The position numbers were made by a program, and so were the translations under genes. A stretch of 64,000 bases of DNA from Bacteroidales bacterium (GTDB lineage: Bacteria; Bacteroidota; Bacteroidia; Bacteroidales; Marinilabiliaceae): the NCBI GenBank assembly GCA_024401355.1, contig JAKSLF010000010.1:1-64000 (forward strand), in the 5' to 3' direction. Of this stretch, positions 17,663 through 27,206 are shown piece after piece. The notes beneath the pieces were generated by a model that was given only the letters and a program-made list of their open reading frames with translations, had not been told where the DNA came from and did not search any database. How positions within the stretch are numbered: position 1 is the first letter of the stretch; every line of letters begins with the position of its first letter.

Positions 17663-17694
17663 AAGGTCGCTCATAATTATGAACGACCTTTTTT
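17663..17694 (+). terminator. Terminator of the Hpt-STAS operon
   Basis: AAGGTCG (17663-17669) with TCAT extends the stem to pair with ATGA-CGACCTT (17684-17690 at the 3' arm), followed by TTTT on the plus strand. It is 26 bp past the STAS stop. Confidence 0.88.
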
Positions 17695-17721
17695 ATTCCC
17701 CTTAGACTCAACCCTACAAAA

Positions 17722-17752
17722 AATGCCAGACATCCAACAGACATCTGGCATT
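17722..17752 (-). terminator. Terminator of purC
   Basis: AATGCCAGA (17722-17730) pairs with TCTGGCATT (17744-17752). On the minus strand the stem runs straight into TTTTTTG. It lies 20 bp past the purC stop. Confidence 0.88.
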
Positions 17753-17772
17753 ATAATTAATATGAATTTAGA

Positions 17773-18711
17773 CTAGTGCTCGAGAAACAGAGAAACATTC
17801 TTCTCTATCTTCTTCTCGTCTGTCTCATGCTTTACAAACTTATCTCCTGTGATATGCTCATACAACTCGATATAACGGTCTGTAATGCTGTTCACAATTT
17901 CATCAGTCATCTCAGGCACCTGCTGTCCCTCTTTACCCTGGAATCCATTATCCATAAGCCACTGACGAACAAACTCCTTTGAAAGCTGACGCTGTGGCTC
18001 ACCCTTCTCAAAACGCTCCTCATAACCCTCGCTATAGAAATAGCGACTTGAATCTGGTGTATGAATCTCGTCTATAAGATAAATCTGGCCATCTTTCTTT
18101 CCAAACTCATACTTTGTATCAACAAGAATCAAACCCTTCTTGGCTGCCATCTCTGTACCACGCTCAAAAAGTGCGTATGTATATTTCTCTATCTGTTCAT
18201 AATCCTCACGACTAACCAAACCCTGAGAGATAATCTCTTCCTTCGAGATATTCTGGTCATGACCCTCGTCTGCCTTAGTTGTTGGAGTAATTATTGGAGA
18301 AGGGAATTTCTGATTCTCCTTCATGCCCTCAGGCAACTTAACACCGCACAACTCGCGTGCACCTGCCTTATACTCTCTCCATGCACTACCCGTCAAATAA
18401 CCACGGATAACCATCTCAACTCTGAATGGCTCACATTTCAAGCCTACTGTCACCTGTGGATCTGGAGTGGCAATCTTCCAGTTTGGAATAATGTCCTTCG
18501 TCGCATCAAGAAACTTTGAAGCAATCTGATTGAGCACCTGTCCCTTGAAAGGAATACCCTTTGGAAGAACCACGTCAAATGCTGATATACGGTCGCTCAC
18601 AACCATCACCATATAACGGTCAGCTATGTTATAAACGTCACGAACCTTTCCTTTATAACGGCTCTTCTGCCCAGGGAAGTTGAATTTGGTTTCTACTATT
18701 GCCTTACTCAT
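17773..18711 (-). CDS. purC: Phosphoribosylaminoimidazole-succinocarboxamide synthase
   Basis: This 312-residue SAICAR synthase joins CAIR with aspartate using ATP in purine synthesis. Landmarks are [38 protein letters not shown] at the N-terminus, [17 protein letters not shown], the ATP/substrate segment [11 protein letters not shown], and [14 protein letters not shown]. The length fits the longer Bacteroidetes and yeast-like form. It lies 25 bp after phoH and probably shares its transcript. Confidence 0.96.
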   Translation of the reverse strand: MSKAIVETKFNFPGQKSRYKGKVRDVYNIADRYMVMVVSDRISAFDVVLPKGIPFKGQVLNQIASKFLDATKDIIPNWKIATPDPQVTVGLKCEPFRVEMVIRGYLTGSAWREYKAGARELCGVKLPEGMKENQKFPSPIITPTTKADEGHDQNISKEEIISQGLVSREDYEQIEKYTYALFERGTEMAAKKGLILVDTKYEFGKKDGQIYLIDEIHTPDSSRYFYSEGYEERFEKGEPQRQLSKEFVRQWLMDNGFQGKEGQQVPEMTDEIVNSITDRYIELYEHITGDKFVKHETDEKKIEKNVSLFLEH

Positions 18712-18736
18712 TTTATTATGATGTTTTTAGTTTATT

Positions 18737-19708
18737 CTAGTCTTCTATCATTTTTTCTTCTCTGCGTCTCTCGTCTTCTCTATCAAAAGCTTCCACTATT
18801 CTCTGCACAAGCTTATGTCTAACGATATCCGACGCACCGAACTCTACTATTTTCAAACCCTTCACGTTGTTAAGCACTCTCAAGCAGAACAACAATCCAC
18901 TCTGATACGCCTTCGGAAGGTCTATTTGTGTAACGTCTCCAGTCACCACAAATTTTGCATTCGCACCCATTCGGGTAAGAAACATCTTTATCTGCGGCAC
19001 AGTAGTGTTCTGAGCCTCGTCAAGTATCACAAAGGCATTCGACAATGTTCTGCCTCGCATAAATGCCAACGGAGCTATCTGGACAACACCAGTCTCCATA
19101 TACTCCTTCAACTTCATCGGTGGCACCATGTCCGCCAAGGCATCATACAACGGCTGCAGATACGGATCAATCTTCTCTTTCAAATCACCAGGCAAGAATC
19201 CAAGCTTTTCACCTGCCTCAACTGCCGGACGACTTAATATTATTCGCTTCACCTGCTTCGCCTTGAGCGCCCTCACCGCCAACGCAATGGCCAAATATGT
19301 CTTTCCCGAACCAGCCGGACCCACAGCAAACACCATGTCATTATCCATGGCTGCATCTACCATTTTCTGCTGGTTCTGCGATCTCGCCTTGATGGCATGA
19401 CCATCAACACTATGCACTATCGTTGTCGAATCAGCTACAGGAATGACAGTCTGCGGACTGCCCGAAGTGATATCCAGTATCGCCTGCTCAGTAAGTACAT
19501 TATACTCACCGTAATACTTCATAATCTGAGATATCTTCTCCTCAAAATCCGCAACCTCCTCTGCTTCACCCATGGCTTTTATCCAATTGCCACGACACAC
19601 TATCTTGAGTTTCGGAAAGCAAGTTCGAATAAGGTCTAGCTTCACGTTTTTTTCACCACAAAACTCGACCAGATCAACGGTATCAAGATAAATGAGTTTC
19701 TCTATCAT
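18737..19708 (-). CDS. phoH: PhoH-family P-loop ATPase
   Basis: This 323-residue PhoH-like protein belongs to the PhoH/YbeZ group, linked to RNA metabolism and ribosome maturation. Walker A is GPAGSGKTYLA, then LSRPAVEAGEKLGFLPGDLKEKIDPYLQPLYDAL, Walker B VILDEAQNTT and the sensor VTGDVTQIDLP. The N-terminal 100 residues hold the KH-like part of this family. A TATCTTTG box lies upstream at 19741-19748 on the minus strand, so phoH-purC may have its own promoter. Confidence 0.95.
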   Translation of the reverse strand: MIEKLIYLDTVDLVEFCGEKNVKLDLIRTCFPKLKIVCRGNWIKAMGEAEEVADFEEKISQIMKYYGEYNVLTEQAILDITSGSPQTVIPVADSTTIVHSVDGHAIKARSQNQQKMVDAAMDNDMVFAVGPAGSGKTYLAIALAVRALKAKQVKRIILSRPAVEAGEKLGFLPGDLKEKIDPYLQPLYDALADMVPPMKLKEYMETGVVQIAPLAFMRGRTLSNAFVILDEAQNTTVPQIKMFLTRMGANAKFVVTGDVTQIDLPKAYQSGLLFCLRVLNNVKGLKIVEFGASDIVRHKLVQRIVEAFDREDERRREEKMIED

Positions 19709-19789
19709 TATTAAGTATTACAGGTTTTCTATTTTCTCGGCAAAGATAATAATAAATTGCCAATAAGAACCACCAGCTACCACAATTTA

Positions 19790-20701
19790 TCAAAGGAACA
19801 TGGATATAAGTGGTATCGTCAGCACCGACAACAATGTCGTTATAAAGGTCCCTTGCGCCATCACTTCCTCGCCACGCCCATAACGTATGCAGAATAACGT
19901 TCCAAACGAAGCAACCGGCATCGCTATTATCACAGCGTTTATGTTCGATATCAACTCATTCACACCAAGCGCCCTACAAATGTACAATATCGCCAAAGGT
20001 ATCAATATCAGTCGCATAATCGTCATCACATATACACCACGCGATCCAAGCATTTTCTTTATCGGCACTTGAGCCATCGACGATCCTATTATAAGTAGTG
20101 CCGACGGCACCGTCATGCTTCCAAGCAGACTAAACACTTTCTCCACTCCTGTCGGCACATGTATCGCAAAGACTACTATTATTATAGACACATACGACGC
20201 TATCAAACCCGGACAATACAACACTTTCGGATCAAACTGCAAATGCTTGTAACTTCCCGTTATAAATAAGGTACCAACCACAAACACCAACAACGTATTC
20301 GGGAAGTTCAATATCGATGCATAGAACACCGCCTCCTGACCAAAGATACTTGCAACAACAGGATATCCAATGAAACCCACATTTCCAAATGTTATCATGA
20401 ATCCATAGAACCCTTCGTCTTCCTTCTTTATCGGCATATACCTTGGCAAAACAAACGCCAAAGCAATAAGAAAAACATACGTGGCAAAACTCAGTCCCAA
20501 CAACGGCAATATCAACGACGCATCCGGCAATTCATCTTTCATCACCGACGACATTATCAGACACGGACACGAGATATTGATGACAAACGACGACAACTGA
20601 CGGTTAAACTCCTGGTTTATCATCTGACGCTTGCGAAGAAAATAACCCACAAGCACTATTGCAAACAATACGGCCATCTGCATGGCCACTACCTCACCCA
20701 T
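19790..20701 (-). CDS. AEC-family (auxin efflux carrier-like) permease
   Basis: This 303-residue inner-membrane protein has about ten hydrophobic segments. It shows the family features ISCPCLIMSSV in an early helix, MITFGNVGFIGYPV in the middle (the conserved GN-GF-G-P core) and MPVASFGTLFCIRYG near the end. Members export or import small organic acids such as malate; the substrate cannot be told from sequence. It lies 27 bp after the lipoprotein gene in the mazG run. Confidence 0.9.
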   Translation of the reverse strand: MGEVVAMQMAVLFAIVLVGYFLRKRQMINQEFNRQLSSFVINISCPCLIMSSVMKDELPDASLILPLLGLSFATYVFLIALAFVLPRYMPIKKEDEGFYGFMITFGNVGFIGYPVVASIFGQEAVFYASILNFPNTLLVFVVGTLFITGSYKHLQFDPKVLYCPGLIASYVSIIIVVFAIHVPTGVEKVFSLLGSMTVPSALLIIGSSMAQVPIKKMLGSRGVYVMTIMRLILIPLAILYICRALGVNELISNINAVIIAMPVASFGTLFCIRYGRGEEVMAQGTFITTLLSVLTIPLISMFL

Positions 20702-20728
20702 ATAGTGACACGCGAACTCCTTTTCGCC

Positions 20729-21430
20729 TTAGTCTAAATGCTCTTTCATCAACTCATCAACTTCCTGTCGACCAACTGGTGTATAGCCCGACGGCCTTGC
20801 AAAATCCGAAGCACCAACTTCTTTAGGTTGTATGTCACTCAACATGATGATGATTCCAGAGTCACCCGTATTTATCTTTATTGCTGTTATCATTCCTGGA
20901 ATGGTCTCCACAGGACTATCTTTTATCTTCTTGTCAAAACCATCCATCGGCACATAATACGTATCCACTTTCAACGTACCCCATGGCGACTGACACACCG
21001 AACTTATCTGATGCGACTGCCATCCCGCCACTTCCTGCATTTCTACCAACTCCGACGATACTATAGCCGTATCTTTCTTCACATAGTCTTCCTGAGTAAA
21101 CAAATCCGAAAATGGAACTATCATCTTCTCACCGCTGATGTCCATTGCAACAAAGCTGTCCTCCACCGACGCAACAACTCGCATTTTAACAACACCAAGT
21201 CCAGCACTGGCATTAAGACACACTCCATCTTTGTTATACAGACCACTTATCTTCGATGGCAGCATCTTGCCAACGATGCCATGATCCCTGATCGAACCCG
21301 AATAGTAGACGTCATATTCTATAGCACCCGACTCTGGTACTGTCGTACTCTTCTCACGATTGCACGACACCATCACTAAGGCACCTAGCACTACTGCCAC
21401 TATCACTCTTATCGCACTAATGTTCTGCAT
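20729..21430 (-). CDS. Hypothetical lipoprotein (DUF4412-like)
   Basis: The protein has 233 residues from the ATG at 21430. The frame also opens at 21460, but that start would overlap the aminotransferase gene by 11 bp and precede the signal peptide awkwardly. The signal peptide ends in a lipobox at C23 (LVMVSC). The mature part is beta-strand rich with GLYNKDGVCLNASAGLG and KMIVPFSDLF, loosely resembling DUF4412 envelope proteins. No active site is visible. Its position between a class IV aminotransferase and a permease does not reveal a function. Confidence 0.7.
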   Translation of the reverse strand: MQNISAIRVIVAVVLGALVMVSCNREKSTTVPESGAIEYDVYYSGSIRDHGIVGKMLPSKISGLYNKDGVCLNASAGLGVVKMRVVASVEDSFVAMDISGEKMIVPFSDLFTQEDYVKKDTAIVSSELVEMQEVAGWQSHQISSVCQSPWGTLKVDTYYVPMDGFDKKIKDSPVETIPGMITAIKINTGDSGIIIMLSDIQPKEVGASDFARPSGYTPVGRQEVDELMKEHLD

Positions 21431-21449
21431 GACAAACGAATATTTTATA

Positions 21450-22235
21450 TTAGTTCTCATTTACTAATTTTTCCATTCTCACCATTATCTGGCGCATAAC
21501 TTCATTTTCAACATCATATTTCACCTCGCCAACTTCCGATATCGGAAGCACTCTCGCCGGCGTACTCGTGATAAAGGCTGCATCATACTCACTTATCTTG
21601 CCCGATTCAATTGGCATATATATGACCGGCACACCCATCTCACCACAGATGTCTATCACTTTCTTTCTTACTATTCCTCCCAGCACCATCCTGTCTGGTG
21701 CTGTGTAAACATTTCCGCCACCAACAAAAAAGACGTTCGATCGGCTTCCTTCAGTTATCTGTCCGTCTCCATTCACCAGCAACGATTCATACAAACCCTC
21801 ATCCTTCTGCTGTTTCTCTGCGGCATTTCTCATGTCCGCATGATATATCTTCGCCTTCGGATTCGGTCTCAACGCCTCTATCAAGTCAGTCTTCACACCT
21901 CGCTCATAATCCTCTTTCTCAGGATATGACGACGGAACAAAACCTGCCTGAAATACATCCTTCGTACTCAACGTCAATCTTAGGTTGCAGTTCTCTATCT
22001 CATTGCACAACACCAACCACTCTATCTGCTGCTTCAGCGAATCAAAGTTGTCTATCCACTTCCTTGCCGCCAAAAGCGTATTCTCAAAGCGCTTCAAATG
22101 GTCATCAATAAACAGCACTCGCTTGTTCTCAACTCTCATGAGCTCATACACTTCATTGTCGAAGCCTATCTCTTCCTGCTCGCTGAGCGACTCCAGCTTG
22201 CCGTTCTTTATTATAGTTGTTCCTATGTGATACAT
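21450..22235 (-). CDS. Class IV PLP-dependent aminotransferase
   Basis: This 261-residue fold-type IV PLP enzyme is in the branched-chain aminotransferase / aminodeoxychorismate lyase / D-amino-acid aminotransferase group. FIDDHLKRFENTLLA is the N-terminal substrate region, a lysine in NPKAKIYHADMRNA (127-129) is the likely Schiff base, and GQITEGSRSNVFFV carries the PLP-pocket glutamate E162. Later GGIVRKKVIDIC fits the family. The exact reaction cannot be assigned; small size and lack of BCAT-specific motifs slightly favour an aminodeoxychorismate lyase-like role. Confidence 0.85.
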   Translation of the reverse strand: MYHIGTTIIKNGKLESLSEQEEIGFDNEVYELMRVENKRVLFIDDHLKRFENTLLAARKWIDNFDSLKQQIEWLVLCNEIENCNLRLTLSTKDVFQAGFVPSSYPEKEDYERGVKTDLIEALRPNPKAKIYHADMRNAAEKQQKDEGLYESLLVNGDGQITEGSRSNVFFVGGGNVYTAPDRMVLGGIVRKKVIDICGEMGVPVIYMPIESGKISEYDAAFITSTPARVLPISEVGEVKYDVENEVMRQIMVRMEKLVNEN

Positions 22236-22257
22236 TTTACTTCACCCCCTTTTTCTT

Positions 22258-23088
22258 CTATTCTACGTCACAATCTCCCTTCAGGTTTCGTTTTTCTAGC
22301 GCTTTTGCTTCATCCCAATATTTGTCCATCTCCTCCAATGTCATATCCTTCAAGTTTTTCCCCTTCGCTATCGTCTGCGACTCAAGATAATTAAACCGTC
22401 TTGTAAATTTCGCATTCGTCCGCGCAAGCGCATTCTCCGGATTAATATGATAGAACCTGGCTACATTAATCAACGAGAATAGCATGTCACCAAATTCCGC
22501 TTCCATAGCATCCTCATCCCCTCTCTCAACCTCTTCCTCAAACTCCGCAATCTCTTCTTTCACTTTGTCCCACGCACCCTTCACGTCATCCCAGTCAAAT
22601 CCAACTCCCTTAGCTTTACCTTGAATTCTATATGCTTTGATCAATGCAGGCAGAGAGTCCGGCACACCACCAAGAACTGTCTTATTCCCATCCTTTTCTT
22701 TCAACTTTATCTGCTCCCAATTCGATGTTACCTCTTCCGCAGTTTCCGCTTTCGCATCACCAAACACATGAGGGTGTCTAAATATCAGCTTGTCTGTCAA
22801 CGATTTCAACACATCCGCCATACCAAACTGCCCCTTCTCTTCAGCTATCAGACTATAGAACGCCACATGCAGCAACACGTCACCAAGCTCTTTCTTCACA
22901 TTCGCCACATCTTCCTTGAACACAGCATCCGCAAGTTCATGAACTTCCTCTATAGTGTTCGTGCGCAAGCTTCCCCAAGTCTGCTTCCTGTCCCACGGAC
23001 ATTCTACACGAAGTCTTTTCAAAACTTCATCAAATCGCTTGTATTCCTCAACGGTTCTCTCAAGTTCCTTATCTGTATTTTTACTCAT
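22258..23088 (-). CDS. mazG: Nucleoside triphosphate pyrophosphohydrolase MazG
   Basis: This 276-residue two-domain MazG house-cleaning enzyme hydrolyses (d)NTPs to NMP and PPi. The first domain has CPWDRKQTWGSLRTNTIEEVHELADAV, then KKELGDVLLHVAFYSLIAEE; the second repeats the pattern with EIAEFEEEVERG and EAEFGDMLFSLINVARF. Both EExxE and ExxD metal sites appear intact. It heads the leftward run of genes through purC and follows a good promoter at 23133-23162. Confidence 0.95.
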   Translation of the reverse strand: MSKNTDKELERTVEEYKRFDEVLKRLRVECPWDRKQTWGSLRTNTIEEVHELADAVFKEDVANVKKELGDVLLHVAFYSLIAEEKGQFGMADVLKSLTDKLIFRHPHVFGDAKAETAEEVTSNWEQIKLKEKDGNKTVLGGVPDSLPALIKAYRIQGKAKGVGFDWDDVKGAWDKVKEEIAEFEEEVERGDEDAMEAEFGDMLFSLINVARFYHINPENALARTNAKFTRRFNYLESQTIAKGKNLKDMTLEEMDKYWDEAKALEKRNLKGDCDVE

Positions 23089-23132
23089 TGCCGCACATGT
23101 TTAACCCTGCAAAACTTTTATGAATTATTCTA

Positions 23133-23162
23133 CAAAGATAAGCAAAATAAACATATCACAAA
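23133..23162 (-). promoter_or_regulatory. Promoter of the mazG run
   Basis: On the minus strand TTTG (23162-23159) and TATCTTTG (23140-23133) are 18 bp apart, close to the consensus. The leader would be about 40 nt. The rest of the 355-bp gap to the GH43 gene contains a short GATACCGTA direct repeat near 23299-23320 and the GH43 promoter. Confidence 0.75.
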
Positions 23163-23383
23163 CTATCTTCTTCGCCATTTTTATCACCACATTCCTTATT
23201 ATATATAAAGTCTTTCTCCCAACTCATTCATCACATCACCAACACTTAATTTTTGTCAACAACCGCCACCACTCCATCACCTCACTTTTAGCTAGGGATA
23301 CCGTAACGATACCGTAGGGATATCATAAGCTCAACAAACCGCCAAATGTTACACAATGTCAATTTAATGTATCAATTTTTACA

Positions 23384-23412
23384 TTTGTTATCAATCCATG
23401 TTGTTACCTTTG
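23384..23412 (+). promoter_or_regulatory. Promoter of the GH43-like gene
   Basis: TTTG (23384-23387) and TACCTTTG (23405-23412) are separated by 17 bp and match the Bacteroidetes consensus. The leader to the ATG at 23444 is about 26 nt. Confidence 0.75.
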
Positions 23413-23443
23413 CCACCGACTAAAACACAATCGATTTTATCTA

Positions 23444-25483
23444 ATGAAAAAGTACGCATTGATTTTCTCGTTCTTTGTCGCAACTCTTTGCGCCAAAGGA
23501 CAGAATCCTTACCTCCCTCTTTGGGAGCATCTTCCTGATGGCGAACCTCGAGTTTTCGAGGATCCCGACCAACCAGGCAAATACCGAGCTTATATCATCG
23601 GCTCTCACGACGTGGCTTTCACACAATATTGCGGTCCCGACATCCGCATGTGGTCCGCTCCCGTCGAAGATCTTAGCCAATGGCGCGACGAAGGTTCTAT
23701 CTTCAAATATTACGTCGATGGACAATGGGACACTATGTTCGCTCCCGATCTTGTCGAGGTAATCGACAAGGAAACAGGCAAGAAGGTTTATTACCTCTAC
23801 CCTCACTCTCGTGGTCACCAACGCGTCCCAACAGTCTGCAAAGGTGATCGTCCCGACGGACCATTCACTCCTGTCAATCTTTCAGACGACGGACGCAAGT
23901 GCCTTCCTGGTTCCATAATCGATTTCGACCCTTCCGTTTTTATCGAAAATATTACAGACAAGAAGGACCCAGATTACAACAAGGGTTTCCGTGCTTATGT
24001 CTTCTACGGTTTCCAGCACTCGACTGCTTTCGAACTCGACCAAGACAATATGTATGCAGTTCGCCCTGGCACCGAAATACACGATAATTTCATTCCAGCA
24101 AGCCGCAGCTACGGACAGCCTCGCGACCCTGAAGGCACCAAGTACGAAGCTCTCTACAAAGGACAAAATCCTGGTGATTTCAATTTCTTCGAAGCTTCAT
24201 CTATCCGCCAAGTAGGCAACAAATATGTCATGGTCTTCTCTGGATATTCAGGACCCGATTACGGTCTCGGCTCTACCAACTCAGCTCTCCGCTATGCTTT
24301 CGGCGACTCGCCTCTCGGACCATGGCGCTCTGGTGGTGTTCTTGTCGACTCACGTGGTGTCGTTGTCGGCGAAGATGGATCTAAGCTCATAACTACAAAT
24401 GCCGGACACAACACTCACGGTTCACTTCAGCAGATTAATGGTCAATGGTATGTCTTCTACCATCGTCCTCCACGCGGTTTCGGCTACGCTCGACAAGCTA
24501 TGGTTGCTCCTGTCAAAATCGAATGGGACCAGAAAAAGGTTGCCGATGGAGGTACTGTCCGCATCTCCGGATACGACCCTTTTGCTAAAAACGAAGAATG
24601 GAATGCAACAGCTTCCAATGGCGACAAATATACTGGTGCCGAGGTCACTTCCGAAGGTTTCCAGATTTTCGGACTTAACCCTTACCAGTACTACTCTGCT
24701 GGCTATGCTTGCTACATGACTGGCAACGACTGGATGCAGGATTCATGGGACGTTTGGGACAACAGCATGGATCTCGCTGGTATTACTAATAAAGGTATTG
24801 TCGGTTTCAAATATTTCGGCTTCGGCGGACTCGCCAAGGACACAAAGGGCGTCAAGGCTTTCGAAGGCGCTAAGAAGGGCAACCAGACTAAGATCAACCT
24901 CTGGATCACTCCAACCCACAAGGAAGCTTTCAAGATTCACGTCATGCTCGATGCTCCTTTCAGCAACGCCACACACAATGGCAAGGAAATCGCAGTAATC
25001 GAGGTACCAGCCAACTCAGCTCCTGTTCCTGTCAAACTATCTGCCGATGTTGCTTCAGCTGTCGAAGGGCTCAAAGGCAAGCATGCTATCTACCTCGTTG
25101 CCGAAGGACCTGAGATTGAAAAGCCAAAACAAAATCCATGGGGACCACGCACACCACAACGTCCTAAAGGACTTTTCGACATGCATGGCATTGCGTTTAG
25201 TTCTGCAACGATAGAGGTAGAACGTCCTGTCGCACCATCAATCACAGTCAACGTCAACGGCACGAATCTCATCATTCCTCAAACACCTATTCGTTCTACA
25301 AGTCTAAACGGACTCTGCGACCAGGCAACATATCAACTTCATTGCCCTAAATATAAAGAATACAATATTAAGGTCGATGTCAATTTGCCTGATGCACAAA
25401 TAGAAGTTTCACCTATAATCGAAGGACGTGCCACTATAAAGATTACTTATAAAGGTAAAACCAAGACTTTCCTTCTTAACTAA
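23444..25483 (+). CDS. Glycoside hydrolase family 43-like enzyme with C-terminal beta-sandwich
   Basis: This 679-residue secreted or periplasmic protein has a signal peptide (1 to about 19, ending CAKGQ, no lipobox), a five-bladed propeller (about 30-390) and a beta-rich C-terminal region. Expected GH43 acids are visible: D40 in FEDPDQPGKYRAY as base, D162 in IIDFDPSVF and E250 in FFEASSIRQVG as acid. The family includes arabinofuranosidases and xylosidases, which would suit the hemicellulases at 38-43 kb. It is monocistronic. I assign the family with good confidence; linkage specificity is unknown. Confidence 0.87.
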   Translation: MKKYALIFSFFVATLCAKGQNPYLPLWEHLPDGEPRVFEDPDQPGKYRAYIIGSHDVAFTQYCGPDIRMWSAPVEDLSQWRDEGSIFKYYVDGQWDTMFAPDLVEVIDKETGKKVYYLYPHSRGHQRVPTVCKGDRPDGPFTPVNLSDDGRKCLPGSIIDFDPSVFIENITDKKDPDYNKGFRAYVFYGFQHSTAFELDQDNMYAVRPGTEIHDNFIPASRSYGQPRDPEGTKYEALYKGQNPGDFNFFEASSIRQVGNKYVMVFSGYSGPDYGLGSTNSALRYAFGDSPLGPWRSGGVLVDSRGVVVGEDGSKLITTNAGHNTHGSLQQINGQWYVFYHRPPRGFGYARQAMVAPVKIEWDQKKVADGGTVRISGYDPFAKNEEWNATASNGDKYTGAEVTSEGFQIFGLNPYQYYSAGYACYMTGNDWMQDSWDVWDNSMDLAGITNKGIVGFKYFGFGGLAKDTKGVKAFEGAKKGNQTKINLWITPTHKEAFKIHVMLDAPFSNATHNGKEIAVIEVPANSAPVPVKLSADVASAVEGLKGKHAIYLVAEGPEIEKPKQNPWGPRTPQRPKGLFDMHGIAFSSATIEVERPVAPSITVNVNGTNLIIPQTPIRSTSLNGLCDQATYQLHCPKYKEYNIKVDVNLPDAQIEVSPIIEGRATIKITYKGKTKTFLLN

Positions 25484-25511
25484 TCATTTTTTTCTCTATT
25501 TATATTTATGC

Positions 25512-25543
25512 AGAAGGCTGCCCCACTTTTGGAGCAGCCTTCT
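25512..25543. terminator. Hairpin between GH43-like gene and amt
   Basis: AGAAGGCTGC (25512-25521) pairs with GCAGCCTTCT (25534-25543). Neither strand has a strong T tract, so termination is probable but weak; the hairpin could serve both converging genes. Confidence 0.6.
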
Positions 25544-25585
25544 ACTTCGCTAAACTATAACAACACTCAGCAATAACTGAATTAA

Positions 25586-26980
25586 TTATTCTTTTTCTTC
25601 ATCCTTCAACACAGTCTGTGTCTCCTCATCATAGTACTCTGCCAATTCTCTCAATCGACCATAATGCTCATCGTGCTGTGAACGGTCCAGGCCCAAAGCC
25701 TCTGACTTCTCCGAAACACGCATTGGTATCATTTTGTTCGTCAACCAGTACAATCCGTATGTCACTCCAAATGTATAGACAAAGACTATCACTACTGCTA
25801 TTATGTGGTTCATAAGGAAATGCATGTGAGTAAAGTCCTCTGGCAAGTTTCCTTCTGCATATTCATATTTATATAGGAACACACCTGTCAATATTGTACC
25901 TACTATACCACCAACACCATGCGTTGGGAACACATCCAAAGCATCGTCTACAGATGTATGGTTCTTCCAGTGGCAAGCAAAGTTCGATATTACAGTTGTG
26001 ATGAATGCTATCGCAATCGACTCTCCAACCGAAACCCATCCTGCCGATGGAGTAATGGCAACAAGTCCAAGCACACCGCCTACCGCAGCACCCATACCAG
26101 AAGGCTTACGTCCAGCAAGACAGTCAACCAATATCCAAACCATCATGGCTGTTGCTGCCGCTGTATTTGTATTCAAGAATGCCTTTACTGCCATTCCGTC
26201 TGCATGCAACGACGAACCAGCATTGAAACCAAACCAACCGAGCCAAAGAAGCGATGCTCCAAGTATCACGTATGGAACGTTGCCTGGCTCCGACTTCTTC
26301 TCTTTTCTGCGTCCAAGGAATATTGCTCCCACCAAGGCTGCAACACCCGACGATGCATGAACTACTATACCACCAGCAAAGTCCTTGACATGCATCTGAG
26401 CAAAAAGTCCTTCTGGATGCCATGTACAATGCGCCAACGGACAATACACAAAGATACAGAACAACACCATAAATACCGTATATGCCGAAAATCTTACTCG
26501 CTCAGCAAAAGAACCCGTAATCAACGATGGTGTAATTATGGCAAATTTCATCTGGAACAAAGCATAAAGAGCCAAAGGTATTGTCAAGCCCAACGATGTA
26601 GACAAATAATCTGTTGCCTGACCACCAACTCCTTTAAACAAGAAGTATGTCGACGGATCACCAATGATACCCAAGCCGCCAAGGTCTTCACCAAATGACA
26701 ACGAAAAACCGACAACCACCCATATCACAGATATGATACCCATGGCTATTATCGACTGAAGTATTGTCGAGATGATATTTTTCTTCCTTACCATACCTCC
26801 ATAGAAGAATGACAGACCAGGTGTCATCATCAATACAAAGATGGTAGCTGTTATCATCCATGCTACATCTGCTATTTCTATATTCTCGGACAATGTCCAT
26901 TCAGCATCTTCCGGCAGGGTCAATCCCAACACCGCAAACAGGGCCATAAAGGCCATCATAATAATCCAACGTTTTTTCAT
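25586..26980 (-). CDS. amt: Ammonium transporter
   Basis: This Amt/MEP/Rh ammonium channel has 464 residues from the ATG at 26980. The frame opens at 27013 but the extra residues are hydrophilic and precede the membrane segment. Family markers include MTPGLSFFYGGMVRKKN, DFAGGIVVHASSGVAALVGAIFLGRRK with the pore region, and VFPTHGVGGIVGTILTGVF near the end. A cleavable N-terminal segment is present, as in AmtB. No glnK (PII) gene is next to it, unlike the common amt-glnK pairing. A consensus promoter lies upstream at 27045-27074. Confidence 0.95.
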   Translation of the reverse strand: MKKRWIIMMAFMALFAVLGLTLPEDAEWTLSENIEIADVAWMITATIFVLMMTPGLSFFYGGMVRKKNIISTILQSIIAMGIISVIWVVVGFSLSFGEDLGGLGIIGDPSTYFLFKGVGGQATDYLSTSLGLTIPLALYALFQMKFAIITPSLITGSFAERVRFSAYTVFMVLFCIFVYCPLAHCTWHPEGLFAQMHVKDFAGGIVVHASSGVAALVGAIFLGRRKEKKSEPGNVPYVILGASLLWLGWFGFNAGSSLHADGMAVKAFLNTNTAAATAMMVWILVDCLAGRKPSGMGAAVGGVLGLVAITPSAGWVSVGESIAIAFITTVISNFACHWKNHTSVDDALDVFPTHGVGGIVGTILTGVFLYKYEYAEGNLPEDFTHMHFLMNHIIAVVIVFVYTFGVTYGLYWLTNKMIPMRVSEKSEALGLDRSQHDEHYGRLRELAEYYDEETQTVLKDEEKE

Positions 26981-27044
26981 TGTTCTTTTTTGATTTTTAG
27001 TAGCAAAATCCATTTGCCACGATTAAACTATTACTAAAACGATG

Positions 27045-27074
27045 CAAATATACTACAACTTTTATTCAAAACAA
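27045..27074 (-). promoter_or_regulatory. Promoter of amt
   Basis: On the minus strand TTG (27074-27072), 19 bp, then TATATTTG (27052-27045) is a full consensus match. The leader to the ATG at 26980 is about 60 nt. Confidence 0.75.
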
Positions 27075-27151
27075 TACTTTTACTTATAATTCGCAATAAA
27101 ACACCCTTAAAAATTGCAAAATCATATCCAACAACTGACTTTTCCATTCAT

Positions 27152-27184
27152 TTTGTCACTTTTCGTTTTTTATTCCTATCTTTG
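27152..27184 (+). promoter_or_regulatory. Promoter of uvrA
   Basis: TTTG (27152-27155), 21 bp, TATCTTTG (27177-27184). Because it lies inside the longest uvrA frame, translation must start downstream, at the ATG at 27207. Confidence 0.7.
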
Positions 27185-27206
27185 CACAATAAACTCTGAC
27201 AATGTC

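Noticed and set aside
20738..21379. 213-codon plus-strand frame opposite the lipoprotein gene
   Set aside because: His/Arg/Tyr-rich shadow of a gene with a signal peptide and lipobox on the other strand; no family resemblance.
23299..23325. GATACCGTA direct repeat resembling the GGTACC/TACCGTA core of the MITE-like element
   Set aside because: Only short pieces match, there are no inverted ends around it, and the rest of the core is absent; I do not count it as a third copy.
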